A stretch of 64,000 bases of DNA, taken from NCBI RefSeq assembly GCF_003710815.1, contig NZ_RHHP01000006.1:124001-188000 (forward strand), given 5' to 3'. The notes under the pieces are model-generated. The model did no database searches. It was not told the origin of the DNA and was given only the letters and a program-made list of their open reading frames with translations. Each line of letters opens with the position of its first letter. Within the stretch, counting starts at the first letter, position 1. This document shows, piece after piece, positions 25,155 to 33,630 of the stretch. The position numbers and the translations under genes were made by a program. This stretch comes from Brevibacillus centrosporus. GTDB taxonomy: Bacteria > Bacillota > Bacilli > Brevibacillales > Brevibacillaceae.

Positions 25155-25748
25155 ATGTCAATGCCTACCATCACACAGCCTGCCTCACCTTTGTCCCTGA
25201 AGGAATGGGCAGTAGCCGTCAAAGCCCTCGGCGAAGGACACCAGATCATCACGATCCGCAAGGGCGGTTTATATGAAGAAACACGGGAGTTCCGACTGGA
25301 AAACAACCAGTTTTACCTGTACCCGACCTATGAGCATCAAAAGCAGGACATGGTCAAGCCGCAGTATCACGATTTGCTGGCAGCTACACGGGAAGGCTGG
25401 ACACCGGAGCAGGAGACGGTAGAGGTTGCTTACTTTGCCGAAGTGACGGACGACATAGAGCTGTTGGACGAGGAGAAGCTCCGCGCGATCTCTCCCTACC
25501 ATATTTGGACGGACAACTTCGCGGATGTACGCTTGCACTGGAAAAAGCAAAAGCCGCTCCATATTCTGTTCGCTCGCGTATACCGTCTGGAGCAGCCAGT
25601 GGAGATTCTCATAGAAGAAGCGTACAAAGGCTGCAAGTCCTGGCATCATTTGGTGAATGCCATCCCGGGGCAACGCTTCGAGCCGGTTTTGTCCGATGCG
25701 AAATACAATCAGAAAAAAGAGGAAATCCTAAACATTTTGAACGGGTAA
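25155..25748 (+). CDS. DUF1802 family protein
   Basis: A 197-residue cytoplasmic protein matching the DUF1802 pattern: LKEWAVAVKALGEGHQIITIRKGGLYEETREF at the start, FYLYPTYEHQ, and late HHLVNAIPGQRFEPVLSDAKY. Function is unknown in the family. A ribosome-binding site AAGGGAG precedes the ATG. It sits between nadR and a quinone oxidoreductase gene on the same strand, so it may be the tail of the NAD operon; nothing else links them. Confidence 0.85.
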   Translation: MSMPTITQPASPLSLKEWAVAVKALGEGHQIITIRKGGLYEETREFRLENNQFYLYPTYEHQKQDMVKPQYHDLLAATREGWTPEQETVEVAYFAEVTDDIELLDEEKLRAISPYHIWTDNFADVRLHWKKQKPLHILFARVYRLEQPVEILIEEAYKGCKSWHHLVNAIPGQRFEPVLSDAKYNQKKEEILNILNG

Positions 25749-25790
25749 ACGAAAGAAAAGGGATCAGGTACAAGTGGGAGGAGAGTTGTC

Positions 25791-26771
25791 ATGAGAGCTG
25801 TCGTAGTTACCGCCTTGGGTGGTCCAGAGAACATGCAGGTAGCAGAGGTAGAAAAACCAGTGCCAAGCCCCAAGCAAGTCCTGATTCGCGTCGAAAAAAC
25901 CAGCGTGAATTTTGCCGACATCAAATCTCGATACGGAAAAAAAGGAGCGGGGAAGCTTCCCTTTGTCCCTGGTTTGGATGCGGCAGGCGTTATTGAACAA
26001 GTCGGCTCTGAAGTGCAGCGATTCCAGCCTGGCCAGCGCGTCATCGCATTTCCGGCAAACGGGACGTACGCGGAGTATGTGGTAGCCAGTGAAGCGTTGA
26101 CGTTTGCCATCCCCGACAGCATGGATTTTGATACCGCAGCTGCAAGTCCGGTTGTCTCGTTTACGTCTTACAAGCTGCTGGCCGACGTGGCCCGTCTCTC
26201 TCCTGGTGAGACCGTCCTGGTTCACGCTGCTGCCGGCGGGATCGGTACGACAGCAATCCAGCTGGCGAAGCTGCTGGGGGCAGGCAAGGTCATTGGCACC
26301 GTGGGGACCAAGAGCAAAGCGGCCATCGCGCTGGAAGCAGGTGCCGATCATGTGATTTGTAACGACACCGAGGATTTTGCGGCAAAGGTGAACGAGCTGA
26401 CAGGCGGTGCAGGTGCAGACGTGATCCTCGATTCCATTTCGGGCGCAGTCTCCGAACGGAGTATGGATTGTCTCGCCTGGTACGGACGACTCGTCCATTT
26501 CGGCAATGCAAGCGGAGAGGTTGGAGCCATTCGGACGATCGATCTGCACGCAAGCTGCCGCTCCGTGCTCGGCTTCAGCTTTGGAACGACTCGCGCCAAA
26601 CGTCCGGAGCTATTGCAGGACACGGCAGAAAAGGTCCTTCCTTTGCTGGCCGATGGCAGACTTCAGATCAGGATCGGCAAACGTTTTTCACTGGAAGAAG
26701 CAGCAGATGCACATGCGTGGGTGGAAAGCCGGCAAAGCACGGGCAAAGTGCTGCTGGATGTACGGCGGTAA
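25791..26771 (+). CDS. NADPH:quinone oxidoreductase (zinc-independent MDR family)
   Basis: A 326-residue medium-chain reductase. GroES-like N-terminal half: VEKTSVNFADIKSRYGKKGAGKLPFVPGLDAAGVIEQVGSEV. Rossmann half: GETVLVHAAAGGIGTTAIQLAKLLGAGKVIGTVGTKSKAAIALEAGADHVI. The structural-zinc cysteines of alcohol dehydrogenases are absent, as in quinone oxidoreductases. It reduces quinones or similar carbonyls with NADPH. GGGAGGAGAG precedes the ATG. A weak GC hairpin follows at 26792-26818. The adjacent Rrf2 regulator may control it. Confidence 0.92.
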   Translation: MRAVVVTALGGPENMQVAEVEKPVPSPKQVLIRVEKTSVNFADIKSRYGKKGAGKLPFVPGLDAAGVIEQVGSEVQRFQPGQRVIAFPANGTYAEYVVASEALTFAIPDSMDFDTAAASPVVSFTSYKLLADVARLSPGETVLVHAAAGGIGTTAIQLAKLLGAGKVIGTVGTKSKAAIALEAGADHVICNDTEDFAAKVNELTGGAGADVILDSISGAVSERSMDCLAWYGRLVHFGNASGEVGAIRTIDLHASCRSVLGFSFGTTRAKRPELLQDTAEKVLPLLADGRLQIRIGKRFSLEEAADAHAWVESRQSTGKVLLDVRR

Positions 26772-26908
26772 CAGAATAGAACGAATCGGAAAGCTCTCGT
26801 CCTGGCGGCGGGAGCTTTGTTGCATGCAGGATGTGCATGACATCTCGCCTGCAGCTGCTGCCATTTTCTTTATGCTTCATGCCGTACAGTTGCAAGTGTC
26901 AGGACCCG

Positions 26909-26943
26909 TTGACTTTTTAAACTGTAAGCATTAAGATTACAGT
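26909..26943 (+). promoter_or_regulatory. Promoter with overlapping dyad ahead of the Rrf2 regulator
   Basis: TTGACT, 17 bases, TAAGAT. The dyad ACTGTAA (26921-26927) and TTACAGT (26937-26943) is a perfect 7+7 inverted repeat with a 9-base spacer spanning the -10 box. The layout is typical of autorepression by a dimeric Rrf2 protein. Confidence 0.7.
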
Positions 26944-26969
26944 ACTCTTCTGGAGAGGAAGTCGCTGAT

Positions 26970-27386
26970 TTGAATAGTGAATTTACGATTGCTGTCCACA
27001 GCTTAGCCTTGCTCGCAAACCTTCCCGATCACATGGCAAGCAGTGAGCATATTGCGAAGAATGTGTGTACGAATCCGGCAAGAATCCGGAAGATCATGAG
27101 TATACTTCGAAAGCACGGCTTTGTACGAACCAAAGAGGGGATCGGCGGCGGCTACATTTTGGACCGAGACCCGCGCGAGTTGAATCTGGCCCAGATCTAC
27201 GAGACCATCTCCAGTGGTACGCTAAAGCCTCACTGGTGTACAGGGGATCCAGAAGATACCTGTGTCGTTTCTTCCAAAATGCATTGCGTCATGGATCAAA
27301 TCTTCAACCAAGCTGAATTTCACTACAAGAAATACTTAGAGCAGATCACCATTCAATCGGTACTGGATCAAATCAAGCAGCCGTAG
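26970..27386 (+). CDS. Rrf2-family transcriptional regulator
   Basis: A 138-residue winged-helix protein: FTIAVHSLALLANLPDHMASSEHIAKNVCTNPARIRKIMSILRKHGFVRTKEGIGGGYIL, then a helix and a loop with three cysteines (HWCTGDPEDTCVVSSKMHC). Such cysteines hold a 2Fe-2S cluster or sense thiol stress in relatives; YwnA-type proteins of Bacilli are similar. TTG start with GGAGAGGAAG about 9 bases ahead. It probably represses its own promoter and perhaps the quinone oxidoreductase next door. Confidence 0.9.
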   Translation: MNSEFTIAVHSLALLANLPDHMASSEHIAKNVCTNPARIRKIMSILRKHGFVRTKEGIGGGYILDRDPRELNLAQIYETISSGTLKPHWCTGDPEDTCVVSSKMHCVMDQIFNQAEFHYKKYLEQITIQSVLDQIKQP

Positions 27387-27442
27387 CAGGGAGAATGATA
27401 TCCAAACTGTAACTTTTCCAAATACACGTAAGGTGGTGCGGT

Positions 27443-27835
27443 ATGATGAATCGTGAGCAAAAACTGGCAGTAGGCGATTGGGTTCGAGGCAAGACAAAAC
27501 AGGGAGAGCTGATCCACGGCTTTGTGGAGAATGTCGATTCAACAGGGAGTACCGTTCATGTGTATGTGGTCAACAGTGATAACGACATGACGCTCGGCAA
27601 AGTCGTAGCGACCAGAGCCAGCTGGGTGGAAGCCATGGCAAAGACCAGTCTGATCGGTGAGGAGCAGGTGTACGACTTGATTGACCTCGCGCTGGCAACC
27701 AAGGATCGGGAATGGTTTATGGAGCTTTCTGCCATGGCAGCGTCATGGAAGAAGAACGAGAAAGCCGGAAAAAACAGGAGCGCAGAGCAGCGCCACGTCC
27801 GCAATCGCTTGGGAACATCTGCTATCTGGGAATAA
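27443..27835 (+). CDS. Small IDEAL-domain-like cytoplasmic protein
   Basis: About 130 residues. The first 60 form a small beta-rich unit (LAVGDWVRGKTKQGELIHGFVENVDSTGSTVHVYVV), and residues 75-95 (YDLIDLALATKDREWFMELSAMAAS) resemble the IDEAL motif found in short Firmicute proteins. The tail is basic and probably disordered. AAGGTGG precedes two adjacent ATG codons. Function unknown. Confidence 0.65.
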   Translation: MMNREQKLAVGDWVRGKTKQGELIHGFVENVDSTGSTVHVYVVNSDNDMTLGKVVATRASWVEAMAKTSLIGEEQVYDLIDLALATKDREWFMELSAMAASWKKNEKAGKNRSAEQRHVRNRLGTSAIWE

Positions 27836-27870
27836 CGATTTATACAGTATAATGCCTAGGAGGAAAAACA

Positions 27871-28434
27871 ATGGCGACAATCGATCATAATTCCTGGTTC
27901 GAGAAAGGCATGACTTTCGCACAGTACGTGGAAGCCATGAAAGTAAATCGTGAGGAAGTTACTCGCGTTTATGAGGGACTGACGTTTTCTCCGGAGGATC
28001 TGGCAGTTTGGAACGACGTAGCCAAGCGCAGCTGGAGAGGAATCGTATTGACTGCGGACTGGTGTGGAGATGCTGCCCTGAACGTGCCTGTTGTACAAAA
28101 GATTGCGGAGCAAAGCCAGATCGAGCTGCGTTACCTGATCCGCGATGAAAACCTCGAGCTGATGGATCAGTATTTGACAAACGGGACCTCTCGTGCGATT
28201 CCCATCTTCATCTTCATCGATGAGGCAGGGGAAATGAAGGCAGTATGGGGGCCGCGTTCACCAGAGGTACAGGATTTGATCACTGGCATGCGCAGCCAGT
28301 TGCCTGCAAAAGATGCACCGGATTTTGAAGAAAAGCAAAAAAATGTCTATCGCGATTTCAAGCAGCAGATTACAACCGATACTGCCATTTGGCGTACTGT
28401 CATCGAAAGTGTAAAAGCAAAGCTGCAAGGCTAA
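27871..28434 (+). CDS. Thioredoxin-fold protein with a single active-site cysteine
   Basis: A 187-residue protein of the bacillary thioredoxin-like family. The active-site region is WRGIVLTADWCGDAALNVPVVQ, with only one cysteine (WCGD), so it is not a usual CxxC oxidoreductase. RAIPIFIFIDEAGEMKAVWGPRSPEV holds the cis-Pro strand. The N-terminal 45 residues form a helical lead (MTFAQYVEAMKVNREEVTRVYEGL). A single-cysteine protein could act by forming mixed disulfides. Ribosome-binding site AGGAGG. Confidence 0.85.
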   Translation: MATIDHNSWFEKGMTFAQYVEAMKVNREEVTRVYEGLTFSPEDLAVWNDVAKRSWRGIVLTADWCGDAALNVPVVQKIAEQSQIELRYLIRDENLELMDQYLTNGTSRAIPIFIFIDEAGEMKAVWGPRSPEVQDLITGMRSQLPAKDAPDFEEKQKNVYRDFKQQITTDTAIWRTVIESVKAKLQG

Positions 28435-28488
28435 AGAGTGACGCATAGACAAATAATCTATGATGGATAGGACTGGATAAAAAACATA

Positions 28489-29694
28489 ATGAGAAGTGCA
28501 GAGAATAATCAAGGACCGATTCTTTTTCTCATGGTTAACATGTTCATTGCAATGCTGGGAATCGGCCTGATCATCCCCATCCTTCCCGAGTTTTTAAAGG
28601 AATTTGGCGCTGGAGGCAAGACCGCGGGTTATTTGATCGCGGCTCTGGGATTGACGCAGTTCATTTTTTCACCGATTGCAGGGGAGTGGTCCGACAAATA
28701 CGGTCGGAGGATCATGATTGTGTCTGGACTGACCCTGTTCACTATTTCCAATCTTCTGTTCGCGGTTGCGGAGCACATCTCGATGCTGTATATCTCCCGC
28801 TTAATCGGGGGAATTGGCGCGGCATTCATGATCCCTTCGATGCTGGCTTATGTGGCCGATATCACAACAGAAGAAAAACGGGGAAAAGGTCTGGGACTCC
28901 TCGGGGCAGCGATGTCGCTTGGCTTTGTGATTGGACCTGGAATCGGAGGCTTCCTCGCTGAGCTTGGCCTGCGGATGCCGCTGTATGTTTCGGCAGGCGT
29001 AGGGGCGCTGGCGACAGTCGGTTCCTTGCTCTTCTTGCCTGAATCGCTTTCCAAGGAAGCACAGATGGCTGCTCGAAATGCAAAGGAAAAGAAAGAAAGC
29101 ATCTTCGTTCAGCTCGGCAGGTCGGTCCGTGCGCCTTACTTTATCATGCTGATCCTCATTTTTACGATGACCTTTGGGTTGGCAAACTTCGAAGCGATCT
29201 TCCCGTTGTTTGTGGATGCGAAATTCGCTTATACCGCTCGTGACATTTCCATCATCATCACAGTGGGAGCGTTGGCAGGTACAGTGGTGCAAGCGGCTTT
29301 GATCGGCAAGCTGATCGAACGCTTCGGGGAGAAAAACCTGATCAACTGGACGTTCCTGTTCTCTGCTGTCAGCATGGTGCTGATGCTTCTGTCCGGCAAC
29401 TTCTGGTATATGCTGGTGCTGACCGTGATTTTCTTTACGCTCACGTCCATCATGCGGCCAGCGATTAATACGCTCATCTCGAAGCGAGCAGGTGACGAGC
29501 AAGGCTTTGTGGCTGGGATGAACAATGCCTACATGAGTCTGGGCAACATCTTTGGGCCAGCAGTAGCGGGTACGTTGTACGATGTTCATTTGGATGCTCC
29601 TTATCTGTTCGGAGCCATCATCCTGATCATTAGCCTGTTCCTTTCGAGAAAAGAAAGCCGCAGTAAGATGAAACCGGTTGTAGCACAATCCTAA
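28489..29694 (+). CDS. MFS multidrug efflux transporter (Bmr/NorA/TetA-like)
   Basis: A 401-residue, 12-segment antiporter. Motif A is GEWSDKYGRRIMIVSGL, motif C is GLLGAAMSLGFVIGPGIGGFLA, and the beginning MVNMFIAMLGIGLIIPILPEFLKEFG is typical of the DHA1 drug group. A small dyad CATAGA/TCTATG at 28444-28462 lies ahead of the start and may bind a regulator. The ribosome-binding site is poor, which suggests low translation. A terminator follows. Confidence 0.88.
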   Translation: MRSAENNQGPILFLMVNMFIAMLGIGLIIPILPEFLKEFGAGGKTAGYLIAALGLTQFIFSPIAGEWSDKYGRRIMIVSGLTLFTISNLLFAVAEHISMLYISRLIGGIGAAFMIPSMLAYVADITTEEKRGKGLGLLGAAMSLGFVIGPGIGGFLAELGLRMPLYVSAGVGALATVGSLLFLPESLSKEAQMAARNAKEKKESIFVQLGRSVRAPYFIMLILIFTMTFGLANFEAIFPLFVDAKFAYTARDISIIITVGALAGTVVQAALIGKLIERFGEKNLINWTFLFSAVSMVLMLLSGNFWYMLVLTVIFFTLTSIMRPAINTLISKRAGDEQGFVAGMNNAYMSLGNIFGPAVAGTLYDVHLDAPYLFGAIILIISLFLSRKESRSKMKPVVAQS

Positions 29695-29701
29695 TCATGC
29701 G

Positions 29702-29744
29702 AAAGTGGACCCTTTGCTCACCTCTGAGCGGGGACCACTTTTTT
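29702..29744 (+). terminator. Terminator after the MFS multidrug gene
   Basis: AAAGTGG with CCACTTT plus inner GCTC/GAGC pairing and a T tract. It lies between this gene and the convergent SLH-protein gene. Confidence 0.88.
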
Positions 29745-29796
29745 GCATTTCAAAAGCCCGCCTTCTGCACGCAAGCAGTTGGCGGGCCTATTCGCT

Positions 29797-30453
29797 TTAT
29801 GGTTGGGTAGGTTCAACTGCTGGTCCGGGATGGGCATCCAGGTAGGCAATCGCTTGATAAATCAGCTCCGCTGCGTCTGCTCGGGACAGCTCATCTTTCG
29901 GATGCAGCATCCGGTCTTCATCCAGCTTGACGATCCCGCGTACAATCGCGCGTTGTACCGCTCCTTGGTACTGGAGTGTGAGCTCGTCGCTGTCAGCAAA
30001 CTCGACCGGCGCAATTTTGATCATGGGAAACGGGTACTTATGCTCCATCGACAGCATGAGATGATAGATGAAATCTTCGCGTGTCCACGAGCGGTTGGGA
30101 TCGAAATCAGCTGGCATCTCGATACCATTCTGAGCGGCGATCTGCAAGACGTCAGCGTACCATTCATCCGGATCTACGTTTTGAATCGGCTGCTCCGATT
30201 TTACTGGATCTGCCTCAAGCTTTAAGGCATTTACGATCAGCTGAAATCCTTGAGCGGCTGTCATGAGTGCTTCCGGCATGTAGCGCTGCTCATCTACACC
30301 GTGAACATAGCCTTTTTCCTGCAATTCGATAATGATGTTTTTCTCTGCGACCTGATTGATGTCAGCAAAAGGTGTTGCAGCAAAGCTTTGCTGGCCAATA
30401 GAGAGTGTGAGAACAGCTGCGATTGGCAGTGCCATCAGAAAACGGGATTTCAT
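29797..30453 (-). CDS. Secreted SLH-domain protein
   Basis: About 218 residues. The ATG at 30453 follows AGGTGG and begins MKSRFLMALPIAAVLTLSIGQQSFAA, a clear signal peptide; longer readings lack a site. Three SLH-like repeats follow: TPFADINQVAEKNIIIELQEKGYVHG, VDPDEWYADVLQIAAQNGIEMPADFDPNRSWTREDF, and FADSDELTLQYQGAVQRAIVRGIVKLDEDRMLHPKDELSRADAAELIYQAI. It should bind secondary cell wall polymers. There is no further domain. Confidence 0.88.
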   Translation of the reverse strand: MKSRFLMALPIAAVLTLSIGQQSFAATPFADINQVAEKNIIIELQEKGYVHGVDEQRYMPEALMTAAQGFQLIVNALKLEADPVKSEQPIQNVDPDEWYADVLQIAAQNGIEMPADFDPNRSWTREDFIYHLMLSMEHKYPFPMIKIAPVEFADSDELTLQYQGAVQRAIVRGIVKLDEDRMLHPKDELSRADAAELIYQAIAYLDAHPGPAVEPTQP

Positions 30454-30523
30454 GAAGAGCCACCTCGTCTCATGTTGTTTTTGCTTCCTTCTATGGGACG
30501 AGGAGAAAGGCAATCCGTTTCAT

Positions 30524-30856
30524 TCACTTGGCAGTTTCCTCTTCTTCGACGAAACGCTTGAGAGCCTGCATTTTATTCTCCCAAAACAGCTCGTAGTAGG
30601 AAAGCCAATCCTTCAATTCCTTCAAAGGCTCAGGCTGCATGCGATACCGCGTCTCGCGGCCTACTTTTTGCTCTATTACCAGGCCTGCTTCAGATAGGAC
30701 ACGCAAATGCTTGGAAACAGCGGTGCGGCTCATGGGAAAATGCCCGCTGATCGTCGTGACGGACATCTCCTGATTGACCAGCAGTTGCAATAGCTGGCGG
30801 CGGGTAGGGTCCGCTATAGCTTGAAAAACATCATGCTTGGCGGCAGAAGCGCTCAT
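30524..30856 (-). CDS. ArsR-family winged-helix regulator
   Basis: A 110-residue regulator: FQAIADPTRRQLLQLLVNQEMSVTTISGHFPMSRTAVSKHLRVLSEAGLVIEQKVGRETRYRMQPEPLKELKDWL. Metal-binding cysteines are absent, so it belongs to the non-metal SdpR-like group commonly paired with SRPBCC proteins. Its ATG follows the stop of the SRPBCC gene with no space. Two direct repeats in the shared promoter are likely its targets. Confidence 0.93.
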   Translation of the reverse strand: MSASAAKHDVFQAIADPTRRQLLQLLVNQEMSVTTISGHFPMSRTAVSKHLRVLSEAGLVIEQKVGRETRYRMQPEPLKELKDWLSYYELFWENKMQALKRFVEEEETAK

Positions 30857-31267
30857 TTACTGCTCCACATAGGCTCGCAGCTTCGGTAATACGGAAGAAT
30901 CCCAGCCTTGGTTCATGCGGTCGCGAATGACGTCATGGGTATCACCCATTTCGGTAACAGTACCTGCTGTCCAGCCGGAGTGAATCAATGTAAATTCTGT
31001 TTTGTCGCCAAGATCCTTCAAAGAAAAGGTTGCGACCCAGTCTTTCCCCCAGGAAAAGACGAGGCGGTGAGGCGGATCCAGCTCTTTTACGACACAAGGG
31101 GAGTCTCCAAAGGGAGAGAAAATCGTAAAGGCATGCCCTTCAATGGCTTGAAAGTTGTTTGGCATAAACCAGGCCGCAATTCCTTCAGCAGTCGAAACGG
31201 CCTCCCAAACTTTTTGAATCGGAGCGTTCAATACGAGTGTGTGTACGATATCAGAGATCGCAGTCAT
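30857..31267 (-). CDS. SRPBCC-domain protein (AHSA1/START-like)
   Basis: A 136-residue helix-grip protein: LVLNAPIQKVWEAVSTAEGIAAWFMPNNFQAIEGHAFTI, LDPPHRLVFSW, and TEFTLIHSGW, then a long C-terminal helix. It probably binds a hydrophobic ligand. First gene of a two-gene operon with the ArsR regulator. TTGGAGG lies ahead of the ATG. Confidence 0.92.
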   Translation of the reverse strand: MTAISDIVHTLVLNAPIQKVWEAVSTAEGIAAWFMPNNFQAIEGHAFTIFSPFGDSPCVVKELDPPHRLVFSWGKDWVATFSLKDLGDKTEFTLIHSGWTAGTVTEMGDTHDVIRDRMNQGWDSSVLPKLRAYVEQ

Positions 31268-31316
31268 GTGTTACCTCCAAATAGTATGTATTCATTGAGA
31301 GACACAAAAGGAAACG

Positions 31317-31362
31317 AAAAGGTTTCGCGTTTATTATAGGCAACCAAAAGGTTTCGCGTCAA
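31317..31362 (-). promoter_or_regulatory. Promoter and repeated operator of the SRPBCC-arsR operon
   Basis: On the minus strand TTGACG (31362-31357), 18 bases, TATAAT (31338-31333). The 14-base AAAAGGTTTCGCGT (plus-strand reading) occurs at 31317-31330 and 31346-31359, flanking the -10 and covering part of the -35. The starts are 29 bases apart, nearly three helical turns, which fits cooperative binding of a dimeric ArsR-type repressor. Confidence 0.7.
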
Positions 31363-31437
31363 GCGTTTCCCGTTTACCTGAGCGGCCTGTCGCGGTTACA
31401 ATGAGGGAAAGAAAAGGTAAGGGGATGGGATGCGCGC

Positions 31438-32064
31438 ATGTTTACCTTTGCTACGCTCAGTACTTTCATTATCATCGTCATTGGTCTGTTTTTGATACCA
31501 GGTCCGGCTGTCCTGTTAACCGCGACTCGTACGGTGCAGGGGGGACGACAGGCAGGCATCATGGCGGGTCTCGGAATCGCGACCGGAGATTTGATCCATA
31601 CCTTGTTTGCTGCAGTCGGCCTGTCTGCGATCCTAATGACGTCTGCGATGGCTTTCCAGGTTGTGAAATACGCCGGGGCTGCCTATCTCTTGTACCTTGG
31701 TATTCGAGCTATTTTGGAAAAGCCGGTGGACCCGACCATGCCCGAGGTAGCACCGAAGTCCAGTTTACGTGCTTACGGTGAAGCCATTCTGGTTGAAGTG
31801 CTCAATCCGAAAACAGCCTTGTTCTTTTTAGCTTTTCTCCCTCAGTTTGTCCATCCCGAGAGCGGAGCATCGTTCGTGCAATTTTTGGTTCTCGGGCTGA
31901 TCTTCGTGACGATGAGTGTCATGTACACAACGCTCATAGCGGTAAGTGTTCGCCAGCTAGGAAGGCTCGTCAAGCGCGTCCCTTGGATGGGGAGATGGAG
32001 CGGCAAGCTGGTTGGTGCGATCTACATCGGGTTAGGGCTGAAGGTGGCGTTTCAGAGTCGATAG
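31438..32064 (+). CDS. LysE/RhtB-family amino acid exporter
   Basis: A 208-residue membrane protein with six hydrophobic segments. The N-terminus FIIIVIGLFLIPGPAVLLTATRTVQGGRQAGIMAGLGIATGDLIHTLFAAVG holds the family PGP motif, and VEVLNPKTALFFLAFLPQFV the second conserved motif. Members export amino acids, homoserine lactones or similar compounds. A terminator follows at 32088. Confidence 0.93.
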   Translation: MFTFATLSTFIIIVIGLFLIPGPAVLLTATRTVQGGRQAGIMAGLGIATGDLIHTLFAAVGLSAILMTSAMAFQVVKYAGAAYLLYLGIRAILEKPVDPTMPEVAPKSSLRAYGEAILVEVLNPKTALFFLAFLPQFVHPESGASFVQFLVLGLIFVTMSVMYTTLIAVSVRQLGRLVKRVPWMGRWSGKLVGAIYIGLGLKVAFQSR

Positions 32065-32087
32065 ATCATAAGCAAATCGCGTTTTAG

Positions 32088-32118
32088 AGCTGACTTCGGT
32101 GGAGAAGTCGGCTTTTTT
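32088..32118 (+). terminator. Terminator after the LysE-type gene
   Basis: AGCTGACTTC pairs with GAAGTCGGCT (one G-U pair) and a T tract follows. Confidence 0.9.
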
Positions 32119-32238
32119 GTTGATATACACCCCAAGCATTGTAAAATCCATGCATGCAATGTAAGTTTTAGGGAAGGTGATGATGCAGAGCAAAATCAGC
32201 GTGGTCACGAAGAATGAATAAGGAAGGCGGTTTTGTCC

Positions 32239-33570
32239 ATGTCCCATGAACCGGATGAATTAACCCTCGAAAAGCAAACGTCCAGCCTGCGATGTTTGAT
32301 CGATTCACCCGAGCAGCGGCGTAGGCTGTATAAACGTACGCTCATGACTGTCGTTCTCTCTCAAATCTTTGGAGGTGCAGGACTTGCTGCCGGTGTGACA
32401 GTCGGGGCACTGCTCGCTCAGGATATGCTGGGAACGGAAAGCTTTGCCGGGATTCCATCTGCTTTGCTTACGCTAGGCTCCGCAGTAGCAGCTCTGCTCG
32501 TCGGAAGATTGTCTCAGCGCGCCGGACGTCGGATCGGGCTCGCGGCAGGCTTCTTTGCCGGAGGGATTGGTGCGGTAGGGGTTGTGCTTGCCGCAGTTGC
32601 CCACAGTGTGCCTCTGCTGTTTTTATCCTTGCTTATTTACGGGGCGGGTACAGCGACTAATTTGCAAGCAAGATACGCGGGAACAGACCTGGCTCTGCCA
32701 AACCAACGTGCCACTGCAGTCAGTACAGCGATGGTTTCCACCACCTTTGGTGCAGTAGCGGGTCCAAATCTGGTGGAAGTGATGGGCGGCTTCGCGACTT
32801 CCATCGGTGTGCCTGCATTGGCTGGACCCTTTATTTTAGGGGCGGCTGCCTTTCTGCTGGCTGGTCTCGTTTTCCTGCTGTTCCTAAGGCCGGACCCGTT
32901 ACTCGTGGCGAACGCGATCGCAAAGGCCCAAAAATCCGAACTGGGAAGCCAATCTGACGTGCGTACGAGCATGGGCAAGGCAGGCAGCAACGGCCGAGGG
33001 ATTATCGTTGGAGCCACCGTGATGATCCTGACGCAGATCGTGATGGTTGCCATTATGACCATGACTCCCGTTCACATGAAGCATCACGGACATGGACTGA
33101 GTGAGGTAGGGCTGGTCATCAGCATCCACATTTGTGCGATGTATCTGCCGTCCCTTTTGACGGGGGTACTCGTAGACAAGATCGGACGTACGGCGATGTC
33201 CTTCGCTTCCGGAGCCATCCTGCTTTTGGCGGGACTCACCGCAGCACTGGCTCCTGCCGATTCGATGTTTCTGCTCGTCACAGCGCTCGCATTGCTGGGG
33301 CTGGGCTGGAACTTTGGCCTGATTAGTGGAACGGCTCTCATCGTAGATGCTACAGACCCGACCACACGAGCAAAAACACAAGGGAGCATTGATGTCTTGG
33401 TTGCGTTGGCAGGTGCTTCCGGCGGGGCGTTATCCGGTATGGTCGTCGCCAGCTCGAGCTATGCGACGCTCTCTCTTGCTGGAGGTTTTCTGGCGCTGCT
33501 GCTCATCCCTGTGGGCATCTGGTATCAAAGCAGCAAGAAAGTGGCCAAATCGGAAAGCATGTCGGCATAA
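32239..33570 (+). CDS. MFS transporter
   Basis: About 443 residues with 12 membrane segments. The N-terminal tail of about 30 residues is soluble and charged (EQRRRLYKRT). Motif A-like GRLSQRAGRRIGLAAGFF and a later VDKIGRTAMSFASGA are visible, plus a central cytoplasmic loop of about 50 residues. It resembles uncharacterised actinobacterial and bacillary MFS proteins; no substrate can be named. I choose the ATG at 32239, with AAGGAAGGCGG ahead of it; a TTG two codons earlier is possible. Confidence 0.85.
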   Translation: MSHEPDELTLEKQTSSLRCLIDSPEQRRRLYKRTLMTVVLSQIFGGAGLAAGVTVGALLAQDMLGTESFAGIPSALLTLGSAVAALLVGRLSQRAGRRIGLAAGFFAGGIGAVGVVLAAVAHSVPLLFLSLLIYGAGTATNLQARYAGTDLALPNQRATAVSTAMVSTTFGAVAGPNLVEVMGGFATSIGVPALAGPFILGAAAFLLAGLVFLLFLRPDPLLVANAIAKAQKSELGSQSDVRTSMGKAGSNGRGIIVGATVMILTQIVMVAIMTMTPVHMKHHGHGLSEVGLVISIHICAMYLPSLLTGVLVDKIGRTAMSFASGAILLLAGLTAALAPADSMFLLVTALALLGLGWNFGLISGTALIVDATDPTTRAKTQGSIDVLVALAGASGGALSGMVVASSSYATLSLAGGFLALLLIPVGIWYQSSKKVAKSESMSA

Positions 33571-33574
33571 AGAG

Positions 33575-33609
33575 AGCCGGTTACTCCTGTGATGGGTAAC
33601 CAGCTTTCC
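33575..33609. terminator. Bidirectional terminator between convergent MFS genes
   Basis: AGCCGGTTAC pairs with GTAACCAGCT (one mismatch) around a loop of about 11 bases, with AAAGAGAG on one side and TTTCCC on the other. The T tracts are modest. Confidence 0.6.
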
Positions 33610-33630
33610 CTATTCCTCAATGAAAACCAA

